Part shown: positions 40,133-52,869 of the stretch, piece after piece
Position numbering within the stretch: position 1 is the stretch's first letter
Layout: every line of letters begins with the position of its first letter
Assembly: GCA_964017045.1 (NCBI GenBank)
Contig: OZ024799.1
Span: forward strand, 34,663,736-34,727,735
DNA from: Omphiscola glabra
Taxonomy: Eukaryota; Mollusca; Gastropoda; Lymnaeidae
DNA: 64,000 bases
Direction of reading: 5' to 3'
Translations under genes and position numbers: made by a program
The notes under the pieces: model-generated
What the model was told of the DNA's origin: nothing
The model's input: the letters and a program-made list of their open reading frames with translations, nothing else
Database searches by the model: none

Positions 40133-41220
40133 AAAATTAAACAATGACATGATTGTAAAATACTTAGTTGACTCTGGGGAAACACTGGTTTTGCTGTTGA
40201 GGGCGACCCTGTGAAAAGCACCAAGTATTTTGTAAATTTCGAATTTTTGGTGGCCTGGTGAAAGCTCCTGGGGTGGTGCACAAAACAAAATGCACACGTG
40301 TGACAGCGGGGATAGTTGAAACAAGCCTTTTTCTTTTACTTTTGTAATGTGATAGCAGGTTGGGTGAAAACGTTGCCTTTATTTTGTTACTCACGCAAGT
40401 TATGTGTGGGCCCCTTGATTAAATAAATGTTGAAAACAATCTACAAAAAGATAAGTTGGCATATTTTGATAATTTTTGAATGCTTTTTTCTCTTGAAAGT
40501 GATTCGACTAAATATTTACAAAAATGTGTTTTAGATTTTTATCTTAAAGAAAATTAATTTATCTAGAAAATGGTATTTTACTTGTAACAATGAGAATGAG
40601 TGGAGGTCTATGGTGACGGATTAAAAGGTGTGTGTGTGTGGAGTGGGGAAACGGGCGGGCGACTAATTTAACTTGAACTTGAATGAACAGTGTCAGTGTG
40701 AAAAAAGAATTTCCTCGGTTTAAATATACATTTTTAATCTTAGTTCGCATTCCAGTAATATTATCATGAAAAGTATTTGTTAATTTGTGTAAATAATACG
40801 AGCATGGACAACAGTAATAAAACTGATAGGCTACCTGTGCCGGCACCGGTTATGATTCTAAGACTAAGCGAGATAATAAATAAATAGCATAGACACTAAT
40901 GGTCAAATTAGCTTCTTGTTTACCGGGTAAATAAAGGGAGTTAACTCTTAGCTTAGGCAGTTCAATGCACTTAAATCTTTTGTAATTAATTGAAAAATAA
41001 ATTAACAATTATCCCGAAACAGGTAACAATAGAATTTTTGTTAGAATGAGTAAAATTTTTGTTCTTGTCACTTGGTATAGTGATAAGTAATTCATTTGTT
41101 GAAATGAAGTAAAATACTTTAAATTTTGATTATTCCTTAATGTTACTTGCAAGTATTGTCAAACAATGAGTTTATTTCACTTGTTGCTAAGGTGGGGTCT
41201 CATAACTCTGAGTTATAGTT

Positions 41221-41407
41221 ATCGCTTCTCGGCCTTTTGGCTAAGATCAAAGTGTAGTATCTGTTCTTATCAGCTTAATATCTGATACGTGGCTCATTGA
41301 GTCACTACGATATTAAACTGATTTTTGGAACTAGGCGAGATGCCCGGGGCTTGCTCCGCTCTCGCCACGGGTCGGCCCGGTATTGCAGTTCTTCCGGGAA
41401 TGGCCCA
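41221..41407 (+). ncRNA. U2: U2 snRNA, unit 33
   Basis: Matches the consensus. The spacer upstream is unusually variable (GTCAAATTAGC near 40,903, CAATGCAC near 40,963, AAGTATTGTC near 41,151). Confidence 0.97.
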
Positions 41408-42495
41408 AAAATTAAACAATGACATGATTGGAAAATACTTAGTTGACTCTGGGGAAACACTGGTTTTGCTGTTGAGGGCGACCCTGTGAAAAGCACCAAG
41501 TATTTTGTAAATTTCGAATTTTTGGTGGCCTGGTGAAAGCTCCTGGGGTGGTGCACAAAACAAAATGCACACGTGTGACAGCGGGGATAGTTGAAACAAG
41601 CCTTTTTCTTTTACTTTTGTAATGTGATAGCAGGTTGGGTGAAAACGTTGCCTTTATTTTGTTACTCACGCAAGTTATGTGTGGGCCCCTTGATTAAATA
41701 AATGTTGAAAACAATCTACAAAAAGATAAGTTGGCATATTTTGATAATTTTTGAATGCTTTTTTCTCTTGAAAGTGATTCGACTAAATATTTACAAAAAT
41801 GTGTTTTAGATTTTTATCTTAAAGAAAATTAATTTATCTAGAAAATGGTATTTTACTTGTAACAATGAGAATGAGTGGAGGTCTATGGTGACGGATTAAA
41901 AGGTGTGTGTGTGTGGAGTGGGGAGGCGGGCGGGCGACTAATTTAACTTGAACTTGAATGAACAGTGTCAGTGTGAAAAAAGAATTTCCTCGGTTTAAAT
42001 ATACATTTTTAGTCTTAGTTCGCATTCCAGTAATATTATCATGAAAAGTATGTGTTAATTTGTGTAAATAATACGAGCATGGACAACAGTAATAAAACTG
42101 ATAGGCTACCTGTGCCGGCACCGGTTATGATTCTAAGACTAAGCGAGATAATAAATAAATAGCATAGACACTAATGGTCAAAGTAGCTTCTTGTTTACCG
42201 GGTAAATAAAGGGAGTTAACTCTTAGCTTAGGCAGTTCAAGGCACTTAAATCTTTTGTAATTAATTGAAAAATAAATTAACAATTATCCCGAAACAGGTA
42301 ACAATAGAATTTTTGTTAGAATGAGTAAAATTTTTGTTCTTGTCACTTGGTATAGTGATAAGTAATTTATTTGTTGAAATGAAGTAAAATACTTTAAATT
42401 TTGATTATTCCTTAATGTTACTTGCAAGAAATGTCAAACAATGAGTTTATTTCACTTGTTGCTAAGGTGGGGTCTCATAACTCTGAGTTATAGTT

Positions 42496-42682
42496 ATCGC
42501 TTCTCGGCCTTTTGGCTAAGATCAAAGTGTAGTATCTGTTCTTATCAGCTTAATATCTGATACGTGGCTCATTGAGTCACTACGATATTAAACTGATTTT
42601 TGGAACTAGGCCAGATGCCCGGGGCTTGCTCCGCTCTCGCCACGGGTCGGCCCGGTATTGCAGTTCTTCCGGGAATGGCCCA
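42496..42682 (+). ncRNA. U2: U2 snRNA, unit 34 (stem III variant, diverged unit)
   Basis: One change from consensus in U2: G117 to C at 42,612, which breaks a pair in the middle of stem III (117 with 143). The 3' flank is the most diverged in block I: AAAAAGTAAAC, CTTATTTGAC, an extra G in the run at about 42,725, and GTTTTACTG. The unit length is 1,274 bp. It may be a decaying copy or an older haplotype that escaped homogenisation. The extra G also opens a + strand frame from an ATG in the U2 3' end to 42,812, described under findings. Confidence 0.88.
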
Positions 42683-43769
42683 AAAAGTAAACAATGACAT
42701 GATTGTAAAATACTTATTTGACTCTGGGGGAAACACTGGTTTTACTGTTGAGGGCGACCCTGTGAAAAGCACCAAGTATTTTGTAAATTTCGAATTTTTG
42801 GTGGCCTGGTGAAAGCTCCTGGGGTGGTGCACAAAACAAAATGCACACGTGTGACAGCGGGGATAGTTGAAACAAGCCTTTTTCTTTTACTTTTGTAATG
42901 TGATAGCAAGTTGGGTGAAAACGTTGCCTTTATTTTGTTACTCACGCAAGTTATGTGTGGGCCCCTTGATTAAATAAATGTTGAAAACAATCTACAAAAA
43001 GATAAGTTGGCATATTTTGATAATTTTTGAATGCTTTTCTCTTGATAGTGATTCGACTAAATATTTACAAAAATGTGTTTTAGATTTTTATCTTAAAGAA
43101 AATTAATTTATCTAGAAAATGGTATTTTACTTGTAACAATGAGATTGAGTGGAGGTCTATGGTGACGGATTAAAAGGTGTGTGTGTGTGGAGTGGGGAGG
43201 CGGGCGGGCGACTAATTTAACTTGAACTTGAATGAACAGTGTCAGTGTGAAAAAAGAATTTCCTCGGTTTAAATATACATTTTTAGTCTTAGTTCGCATT
43301 CCAGTAATATTATCATGAAAAGTATGTGTTAATTTGTGTAAATAATACGAGCATGGACAACAGTAATAAAACTGATAGGCTACCTGTGCCGGCACCGGTT
43401 ATGATTCTAAGACTAAGCGAGATAATAAATAAATAGCATAGACACTAATGGTCAAAGTAGCTTCTTGTTTACCGGGTAAATAAAGGGAATTAACTCTTAG
43501 CTTAGGCAGTTCAAGGCACTTAAATCTTTTGTAATTAATTGAAAAATAAATTAACAATTATCCCGAAACAGGTAACAATAGAATTTTTGTTAGAATGAGT
43601 AAAATTTTTGTTCTTGTCACTTGGTATAGTGATAAGTAATTCATTTGTTGAAATGAAGTAAAATACTTTAAATTTTGATTATTCCTTAATGTTACTTGCA
43701 AGAAATGTCAAACAATGAGTTTATTTCACTTGTTGCTAAGGTGGGGTCTCATAACTCTGAGTTATAGTT

Positions 43770-43956
43770 ATCGCTTCTCGGCCTTTTGGCTAAGATCAAA
43801 GTGTAGTATCTGTTCTTATCAGCTTAATATCTGATACGTGGCTCATTGAGTCACTACGATATTAAACTGATTTTTGGAACTAGGCGAGATGCCCGGGGCT
43901 TGCTCCGCTCTCGCCACGGGTCGGCCCGGTATTGCAGTTCTTCCGGGAATGGCCCA
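43770..43956 (+). ncRNA. U2: U2 snRNA, unit 35
   Basis: Matches the consensus; following GT run interrupted as in unit 18. Confidence 0.97.
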
Positions 43957-45044
43957 AAAATTAAACAATGACATGATTGTAAAATACTTAGTTGACTCTG
44001 GGGAAACACTGGTTTTGCTGTTGAGGGCGACCCTGTGAAAAGCACCAAGTATTTTGTAAATTTCGAATTTTTGGTGGCCTGGTGAAAGCTCCTGGGGTGG
44101 TGCACAAAACAAAATGCACACGTGTGACAGCGGGGATAGTTGAAACAAGCCTTTTTCTTTTACTTTTGTAATGTGATAGCAGGTTGGGTGAAAACGTTGC
44201 CTTTATTTTGTTACTCACGCAAGTTATGTGTGGGCCCCTTGATTAAATAAATGTTGAAAACAATCTACAAAAAGATAAGTTGGCATATTTTGATAATTTT
44301 TGAATGCTTTTTTCTCTTGAAAGTGATTCGACTAAATATTTACAAAAATGTGTTTTAGATTTTTATCTTAAAGAAAATTAATTTATCTAGAAAATGGTAT
44401 TTTACTTGTAACAATGAGAATGAGTGGAGGTCTATGGTGACGGATTAAAAGGTGTTTGTGTGTGGAGTGGGGAGGCGGGCGGGCGACTAATTTAACTTGA
44501 ACTTGAATGAACAGTGTCAGTGTGAAAAAAGAATTTCCTCGGTTTAAATATACATTTTTAGTCTTAGTTCGCATTCCAGTAATATTATCATGAAAAGTAT
44601 GTGTTAATTTGTGTAAATAATACGAGCATGGACAACAGTAATAAAACTGATAGGCTACCTGTGCCGGCACCGGTTATGATTCTAAGACTAAGCGAGATAA
44701 TAAATAAATAGCATAGACACTAATGGTCAAAGTAGCTTCTTGTTTACCGGGTAAATAAAGGGAATTAACTCTTAGCTTAGGCAGTTCAAGGCACTGAAAT
44801 CTTTTGTAATTAATTGAAAAATAAATTAACAATTATCCCGAAACAGGTAACAATAGAATTTTTGTTAGAATGAGTAAAATTTTTGTTCTTGTCACTTGGT
44901 ATAGTGATAAGTAATTCATTTGTTGAAATGAAGTAAAATACTTTAAATTTTGATTATTCCTTAATGTTACTTGCAAGAAATGTCAAACAATGAGTTTATT
45001 TCACTTGTTGCTAAGGTGGGGTCTCATAACTCTGAGTTATAGTT

Positions 45045-45231
45045 ATCGCTTCTCGGCCTTTTGGCTAAGATCAAAGTGTAGTATCTGTTCTTATCAGCTT
45101 AATATCTGATACGTGGCTCATTGAGTCACTACGATAATAAACTGATTTTTGGAACTAGGCGAGATGCCCGGGGCTTGCTCCGCTCTCGCCACGGGTCGGC
45201 CCGGTATTGCAGTTCTTCCGGGAATGGCCCA
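45045..45231 (+). ncRNA. U2: U2 snRNA, unit 36 (T93A)
   Basis: One change from consensus: T93 to A at 45,137, in the single-stranded stretch between stem IIb and the Sm site. Probably mild. This is the last unit with a block I promoter before block II; the following spacer has a private AATAATGTGAATT near 46,027. Confidence 0.95.
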
Positions 45232-46247
45232 AAAATTAAACAATGACATGATTGTAAAATACTTAGTTGACTCTGGGGAAACACTGGTTTTACTGTTGAG
45301 GGCGACCCTGTGAAAAGCACCAAGTATTTTGTAAATTTCGAATTTTTAGTGGCCTGGTGAAAGCTCCTGGGGTGGTGCACAAAACAAAATGCACACGTGT
45401 GACAGCGGGGATAGTTGAAACAAGCCTTTTTCTTTTACTTTTGTAATTTGATAGCAGGTTGGGTGAAAACGTTGCCTTTATTTTGTTACTCACGCAAGTT
45501 ATGTGTGGGCCCCTTGATTAAATAAATGTTGAAAACAATCTACAAAAAGATAAGTTGGCATATTTTGATAATTTTTGAATGCTTTTCTCTTGAAAGTGAT
45601 TCGACTAAATATTTACAAAAATGTGTTTTAGATTTTTATCTTAAAGAAAATTAATTTATCTAGAAAATGGTATTTTACTTGTAACAATGAGAATGAGTGG
45701 AGGTCTATGGTGACGGATTAAAAGGTGTGTGTGTGTGGAGTGGGGAGGCGGGCGGGCGACTAATTTAACTTGAACTTGAATGAACAGTGTCAGTGTGAAA
45801 AAAGAATTTCCTCGGTTTAAATATACATTTTTAGTCTTAGTTCGCATTCCAGTAATATTATCATGAAAAGTATGTGTTAATTTGTGTAAATAATACGAGC
45901 ATGGACAACAGTAATAAAACTGATAGGCTACCTGTGCCGGCACCGGTTATGATTCTAAGACTAAGCGAGATAATAAATAAATAGCATAGACACTAATGGT
46001 CAAAGTAGCTTCTTGTTTACCGGGTAAATAATGTGAATTAACTCTTAGCTTAGGCAGTTCAAGGCACTTAAATCTTTTGTAATTAATTGAAAAATAAATT
46101 AACAATTATCCCGAAACAGGTAACAATAGAATTTTTGTTAGAATGAGTAAAATTTTTGTTCTTGTCACTTGGTATAGTGATAAGTAATTCATTTGTTGAA
46201 ATGAAGTAAAATACTTTAAATTTTGATTATTCCTTAATGTTACTTGC

Positions 46248-46317
46248 AAGAAATGTCAAACAATGAGTTTATTTGACTTGTTGCTAAGGTGGGGTCTCGT
46301 AGCTCTGAGTTATAGTT
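46248..46317 (+). promoter_or_regulatory. Presumed U2 proximal promoter, block II form
   Basis: Two linked A to G changes at 46,299 (-19) and 46,302 (-16) turn CTCATAACTC into CTCGTAGCTC. The same pair precedes every unit from 37 to 49 and none of units 1-36, nor the terminal unit 50. Unit subtype B (38, 41, 44, 47) adds a C to T at -34 (for example 47,557). Whether these alter promoter strength is unknown. Confidence 0.4.
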
Positions 46318-46504
46318 ATCGCTTCTCGGCCTTTTGGCTAAGATCAAAGTTTAGTATCTGTTCTTATCAGCTTAATATCTGATACGTGGCTCATTGAGTC
46401 ACTACGATATTAAACTGATTTTTGGAACTAGGCGAGATGCCCGGGGCTTGCTCCGCTTTCGCCACGGGTCGGCCCGGTATTGCAGTTCTTCCGGGAATGG
46501 CCCA
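46318..46504 (+). ncRNA. U2: U2 snRNA, unit 37 (subtype A, branch-point element variant)
   Basis: Two changes from consensus. G34 to T at 46,351 converts the branch-point recognition element from GTAGTA to TTAGTA; G34 is the base expected to pair with the C after the bulged branch A in UACUAAC-type sites. C141 to T at 46,458 replaces a G-C pair with a G-U pair in stem III (119 with 141), so the fold is kept. All other U2 elements, including the Sm site, are intact. Confidence 0.94.
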
Positions 46505-47590
46505 AAAATTAAACAATGACATGATTGTAAAATACTTAGTTGACTCTAGGGAAAGACTGGTTTTGCTGTTGAGGGCGACCCTGTGAAAAGCACCAAGTAT
46601 TTTGTAAATTTCGAATTTTTGGTGGCCTGGTGAAAGCTCCTGGGGTGGTGCACAAAACAAAATGCACACGTGTGACAGCGGGGATAGTTGAAACAAGCCT
46701 TTTTCTTTTACTTTTGTAATGTGATAGCAGGTTGGGTGAAAACGTTGCCTTTATTTTGTTACTCACGCAAGTTATGTGTGGGCCCCTTGATTAAATAAAT
46801 GTTGAAAACAATCTACAAAAAGATAAGTTGGCATATTTTGATAATTTTTGAATGCTTTTCTCTTGAAAGTGATGCGACTAAATATTTACAAAAATGTGTT
46901 TTAGATTTTTATCTTAAAGAAAATTAATTTATCTAGAAAATGGTATTTTACTTGTAACAATGAGAATGAGTGGAGGTCTATGGTGACGGATTAAAAGGTG
47001 TGTGTGTGTGGAGTGGGGAGGCGGGCGGGCGACTAATTTAACTTGAACTTGAATGAACAGTGTCAGTGTGAAAAAAGAATTTCCTCGGTTTAAATATACA
47101 TTTTTAGTCTTAGTTCGCATTCCAGTAATATTATCATGAAAAGTATGTGTTAATTTGTGTAAATAATACGAGCATGGACAACAGTAATAAAACTGATAGG
47201 CTACCTGTGCCGGCACCGGTTATGATTCTAAGACTAAGCGAGATAATAAATAAATAGCATAGACACTAATGGTCAAAGTAGCTTCTTGTTTACCGGGTAA
47301 ATAAAGGGAATTAACTCTTAGCTTAGGCAGTTCAAGGCACTGAAATCTTTTGTAATTAATTGAAAAATAAATTAACAATTATCCCGAAACAGGTAACAAT
47401 AGAATTTTTGTTAGAATGAGTAAAATTTTTGTTCTTGTCACTTGGTATAGTGATAAGTAATTCATTTGTTGAAATGAAGTAAAATACTTTAAATTTTGAT
47501 TATTCCTTAATGTTACTTGCAAGAAATGTCAAACAATGAGTTTATTTCACTTGTTGTTAAGGTGGGGTCTCGTAGCTCTGAGTTATAGTT

Positions 47591-47777
47591 ATCGCTTCTC
47601 GGCCTTTTGGCTAAGATCAAAGTGTAGTATCTGTTCTTATCAGCTTAATATCTGATACGTGGCTCATTGAGTCACTACGATATTAAACTGATTTTTGGAA
47701 CTAGGCGAGATGCCCGGGGCTTGCTCCGCTCTCGCCACGGGTCGGCCCGGTATTGCAGTTCTTCCGGGAATGGCCCA
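47591..47777 (+). ncRNA. U2: U2 snRNA, unit 38 (subtype B)
   Basis: The transcribed region matches the consensus; the promoter has the block II pair plus the B-specific T at 47,557. Confidence 0.97.
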
Positions 47778-48863
47778 AAAATTAAACAATGACATGATTG
47801 TAAAATACTTAGTTGACTCTAGGGAAAGACTGGTTTTGCTGTTGAGGGAGACCCTGTGAAAAGCACCAAGTATTTTGTAAATTTCGAATTTTTGGTGGCC
47901 TGGTGAAAGCTCCTGGGGTGGTGCACAAAACAAAATGCACACGTGTGACAGCGGGGATAGTTGAAACAAGCCTTTTTCTTTTACTTTTGTAATGTGATAG
48001 CAGGTTGGGTGGAAACGTTGCCTTTATTTTGTTACTCACGCAAGTTATGTGTGGGCCCCTTGATTAAATAAATGTTGAAAACAATCTACAAAAAGATAAG
48101 TTGGCATATTTTGATAATTTTTGAATGCTTTTCTCTTGAAAGTGATTCGACTAAATATTTACAAAAATGTGTTTTAGATTTTTATCTTAAAGAAAATTAA
48201 TTTATCTAGAAAATGGTATTTTACTTGTAACAATGAGAATGAGTGGAGGTCTATGGTGACGGATTAAAAGGTGTGTGTGTGTGGAGTGGGGAGGCGGGCG
48301 GGCGACTAATTTAACTTGAACTTGAATGAACAGTGTCAGTGTGAAAAAAGAATTTCCTCGGTTTAAATATACATTTTTAGTCTTAGTTCGCATTCCAGTA
48401 ATATTATCATGAAAAGTATGTGTTAATTTGTGTAAATAATACGAGCATGGACAACAGTAATAAAACTGATAGGCTACCTGTGCCGGCACCGGTTATGATT
48501 CTAAGACTAAGCGAGATAATAAATAAATAGCATAGACACTAATGGTCAAAGTAGCTTCTTGTTTACCGGGTAAATAAAGGGAATTAACTCTTAGCTTAGG
48601 CAGTTCAAGGCACTTAAATCTTTTGTAATTAATTGAAAAATAAATTAACAATTATCCCGAAACAGGTAACAATAGAATTTTTGTTAGAATGAGTAAAATT
48701 TTTGTTCTTGTCACTTGGTATAGTGATAAGTAATTCATTTGTTGAAATGAAGTAAAATACTTTAAATTTTGATTATTCCTTAATGTTACTTGCAAGAAAT
48801 GTCAAACAATGAGTTTATTTGACTTGTTGCTAAGGTGGGGTCTCGTAGCTCTGAGTTATAGTT

Positions 48864-49050
48864 ATCGCTTCTCGGCCTTTTGGCTAAGATCAAAGTGTAG
48901 TATCTGTTCTTATCAGCTTAATATCTGATACGTGGCTCATTGAGTCACTACGATATTAAACTGATTTTTGGAACTAGGCGAGATGCCCGGGGCTTGCTCC
49001 GCTCTCGCCACGGGTCGGCCCGGTATTGCAGTTCTTCCGGGAATGGCCCA
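48864..49050 (+). ncRNA. U2: U2 snRNA, unit 39 (subtype C)
   Basis: Matches the consensus; TTTGACTTG upstream, GGGAAACCC downstream. Confidence 0.97.
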
Positions 49051-50136
49051 AAAATTAAACAATGACATGATTGTAAAATACTTAGTTGACTCTAGGGAAA
49101 GACTGGTTTTGCTGTTGAGGGAAACCCTGTGAAAAGCACCAAGTATTTTGTAAATTTCGAATTTTTGGTGGCCTGGTGAAAGCTCCTGGGGTGGTGCACA
49201 AAACAAAATGCACACGTGTGACAGCGGGGATAGTTGAAACAAGCCTTTTTCTTTTACTTTTGTAATGTGATAGCAGGTTGGGTGGAAACGTTGCCTTTAT
49301 TTTGTTACTCACGCAAGTTATGTGTGGGCCCCTTGATTAAATAAATGTTGAAAACAATCTACAAAAAGATAAGTTGGCATATTTTGATAATTTTTGAATG
49401 CTTTTCTCTTGAAAGTGATTCGACTAAATATTTACAAAAATGTGTTTTAGATTTTTATCTTAAAGAAAATTAATTTATCTAGAAAATGGTATTTTACTTG
49501 TAACAATGAGAATGAGTGGAGGTCTATGGTGACGGATTAAAAGGTGTGTGTGTGTGGAGTGGGGAGGCGGGCGGGCGACTAATTTAACTTGAACTTGAAT
49601 GAACAGTGTCAGTGTGAAAAAAGAATTTCCTCGGTTTAAATATACATTTTTAGTCTTAGTTCGCATTCCAGTAATATTATCATGAAAAGTATGTGTTAAT
49701 TTGTGTAAATAATACGAGCATGGACAACAGTAATAAAACTGATAGGCTACCTGTGCCGGCACCGGTTATGATTCTAAGACTAAGCGAGATAATAAATAAA
49801 TAGCATAGACACTAATGGTCAAAGTAGCTTCTTGTTTACCGGGTAAATAAAGGGAATTAACTCTTAGCTTAGGCAGTTCAAGGCACTTAAATCTTTTGTA
49901 ATTAATTGAAAAATAAATTAACAATTATCCCGAAACAGGTAACAATAGAATTTTTGTTAGAATGAGTAAAATTTTTGTTCTTGTCACTTGGTATAGTGAT
50001 AAGTAATTCATTTGTTGAAATGAAGTAAAATACTTTAAATTTTGATTATTCCTTAATGTTACTTGCAAGAAATGTCAAACAATGAGTTTATTTCACTTGT
50101 TGCTAAGGTGGGGTCTCGTAGCTCTGAGTTATAGTT

Positions 50137-50323
50137 ATCGCTTCTCGGCCTTTTGGCTAAGATCAAAGTTTAGTATCTGTTCTTATCAGCTTAATATCTG
50201 ATACGTGGCTCATTGAGTCACTACGATATTAAACTGATTTTTGGAACTAGGCGAGATGCCCGGGGCTTGCTCCGCTTTCGCCACGGGTCGGCCCGGTATT
50301 GCAGTTCTTCCGGGAATGGCACA
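50137..50323 (+). ncRNA. U2: U2 snRNA, unit 40 (subtype A plus 3'-end change)
   Basis: Carries G34T (50,170) and C141T (50,277) as in unit 37, plus C185 to A at 50,321 in the last bases of U2 (GGCACA instead of GGCCCA). Confidence 0.93.
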
Positions 50324-51409
50324 AAAATTAAACAATGACATGATTGTAAAATACTTAGTTGACTCTAGGGAAAGACTGGTTTTGCTGTTGAGGGCGACCC
50401 TGTGAAAAGCACCAAGTATTTTGTAAATTTCGAATTTTTGGTGGCCTGGTGAAAGCTCCTGGGGTGGTGCACAAAACAAAATGCACACGTGTGACAGCGG
50501 GGATAGTTGAAACAAGCCTTTTTCTTTTACTTTTGTAATGTGATAGCAGGTTGGGTGAAAACGTTGCCTTTATTTTGTTACTCACGCAAGTTATGTGTGG
50601 GCCCCTTGATTAAATAAATGTTGAAAACAATCTACAAAAAGATAAGTTGGCATATTTTGATAATTTTTGAATGCTTTTCTCTTGAAAGTGATGCGACTAA
50701 ATATTTACAAAAATGTGTTTTAGATTTTTATCTTAAAGAAAATTAATTTATCTAGAAAATGGTATTTTACTTGTAACAATGAGAATGAGTGGAGGTCTAT
50801 GGTGACGGATTAAAAGGTGTGTGTGTGTGGAGTGGGGAGGCGGGCGGGCGACTAATTTAACTTGAACTTGAATGAACAGTGTCAGTGTGAAAAAAGAATT
50901 TCCTCGGTTTAAATATACATTTTTAGTCTTAGTTCGCATTCCAGTAATATTATCATGAAAAGTATGTGTTAATTTGTGTAAATAATACGAGCATGGACAA
51001 CAGTAATAAAACTGATAGGCTACCTGTGCCGGCACCGGTTATGATTCTAAGACTAAGCGAGATAATAAATAAATAGCATAGACACTAATGGTCAAAGTAG
51101 CTTCTTGTTTACCGGGTAAATAAAGGGAATTAACTCTTAGCTTAGGCAGTTCAAGGCACTGAAATCTTTTGTAATTAATTGAAAAATAAATTAACAATTA
51201 TCCCGAAACAGGTAACAATAGAATTTTTGTTAGAATGAGTAAAATTTTTGTTCTTGTCACTTGGTATAGTGATAAGTAATTCATTTGTTGAAATGAAGTA
51301 AAATACTTTAAATTTTGATTATTCCTTAATGTTACTTGCAAGAAATGTCAAACAATGAGTTTATTTCACTTGTTGTTAAGGTGGGGTCTCGTAGCTCTGA
51401 GTTATAGTT

Positions 51410-51596
51410 ATCGCTTCTCGGCCTTTTGGCTAAGATCAAAGTGTAGTATCTGTTCTTATCAGCTTAATATCTGATACGTGGCTCATTGAGTCACTACGAT
51501 ATTAAACTGATTTTTGGAACTAGGCGAGATGCCCGGGGCTTGCTCCGCTCTCGCCACGGGTCGGCCCGGTATTGCAGTTCTTCCGGGAATGGCCCA
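51410..51596 (+). ncRNA. U2: U2 snRNA, unit 41 (subtype B)
   Basis: Matches the consensus; repeat of unit 38 at +3,819. Confidence 0.97.
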
Positions 51597-52682
51597 AAAA
51601 TTAAACAATGACATGATTGTAAAATACTTAGTTGACTCTAGGGAAAGACTGGTTTTGCTGTTGAGGGAGACCCTGTGAAAAGCACCAAGTATTTTGTAAA
51701 TTTCGAATTTTTGGTGGCCTGGTGAAAGCTCCTGGGGTGGTGCACAAAACAAAATGCACACGTGTGACAGCGGGGATAGTTGAAACAAGCCTTTTTCTTT
51801 TACTTTTGTAATGTGATAGCAGGTTGGGTGGAAACGTTGCCTTTATTTTGTTACTCACGCAAGTTATGTGTGGGCCCCTTGATTAAATAAATGTTGAAAA
51901 CAATCTACAAAAAGATAAGTTGGCATATTTTGATAATTTTTGAATGCTTTTCTCTTGAAAGTGATTCGACTAAATATTTACAAAAATGTGTTTTAGATTT
52001 TTATCTTAAAGAAAATTAATTTATCTAGAAAATGGTATTTTACTTGTAACAATGAGAATGAGTGGAGGTCTATGGTGACGGATTAAAAGGTGTGTGTGTG
52101 TGGAGTGGGGAGGCGGGCGGGCGACTAATTTAACTTGAACTTGAATGAACAGTGTCAGTGTGAAAAAAGAATTTCCTCGGTTTAAATATACATTTTTAGT
52201 CTTAGTTCGCATTCCAGTAATATTATCATGAAAAGTATGTGTTAATTTGTGTAAATAATACGAGCATGGACAACAGTAATAAAACTGATAGGCTACCTGT
52301 GCCGGCACCGGTTATGATTCTAAGACTAAGCGAGATAATAAATAAATAGCATAGACACTAATGGTCAAAGTAGCTTCTTGTTTACCGGGTAAATAAAGGG
52401 AATTAACTCTTAGCTTAGGCAGTTCAAGGCACTTAAATCTTTTGTAATTAATTGAAAAATAAATTAACAATTATCCCGAAACAGGTAACAATAGAATTTT
52501 TGTTAGAATGAGTAAAATTTTTGTTCTTGTCACTTGGTATAGTGATAAGTAATTCATTTGTTGAAATGAAGTAAAATACTTTAAATTTTGATTATTCCTT
52601 AATGTTACTTGCAAGAAATGTCAAACAATGAGTTTATTTGACTTGTTGCTAAGGTGGGGTCTCGTAGCTCTGAGTTATAGTT

Positions 52683-52869
52683 ATCGCTTCTCGGCCTTTT
52701 GGCTAAGATCAAAGTGTAGTATCTGTTCTTATCAGCTTAATATCTGATACGTGGCTCATTGAGTCACTACGATATTAAACTGATTTTTGGAACTAGGCGA
52801 GATGCCCGGGGCTTGCTCCGCTCTCGCCACGGGTCGGCCCGGTATTGCAGTTCTTCCGGGAATGGCCCA
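52683..52869 (+). ncRNA. U2: U2 snRNA, unit 42 (subtype C)
   Basis: Matches the consensus; repeat of unit 39, keeping TTTGACTTG upstream. Confidence 0.97.

Larger units (their letters stand above)
27913..40649. repeat. 5-unit higher-order duplication (2 x 6,369 bp)
   Basis: Bases 27,913-34,280 and 34,282-40,649 read the same at an offset of 6,369 bp, covering units 23-27 and 28-32. Shared rare markers include GTGCTAATTAGTG (30,588 and 36,957), CAGTTTGGG (31,442 and 37,811), AAATATGTAC (31,594 and 37,963), AATTGTCAAAG (31,981 and 38,350) and AACAGATAAC (32,101 and 38,470). The only difference I noticed is a T at 32,452 against G at 38,821. The identity stops at 27,912 and 40,650. This is best explained by one recent unequal exchange that duplicated five units at once. 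Confidence 0.9.
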
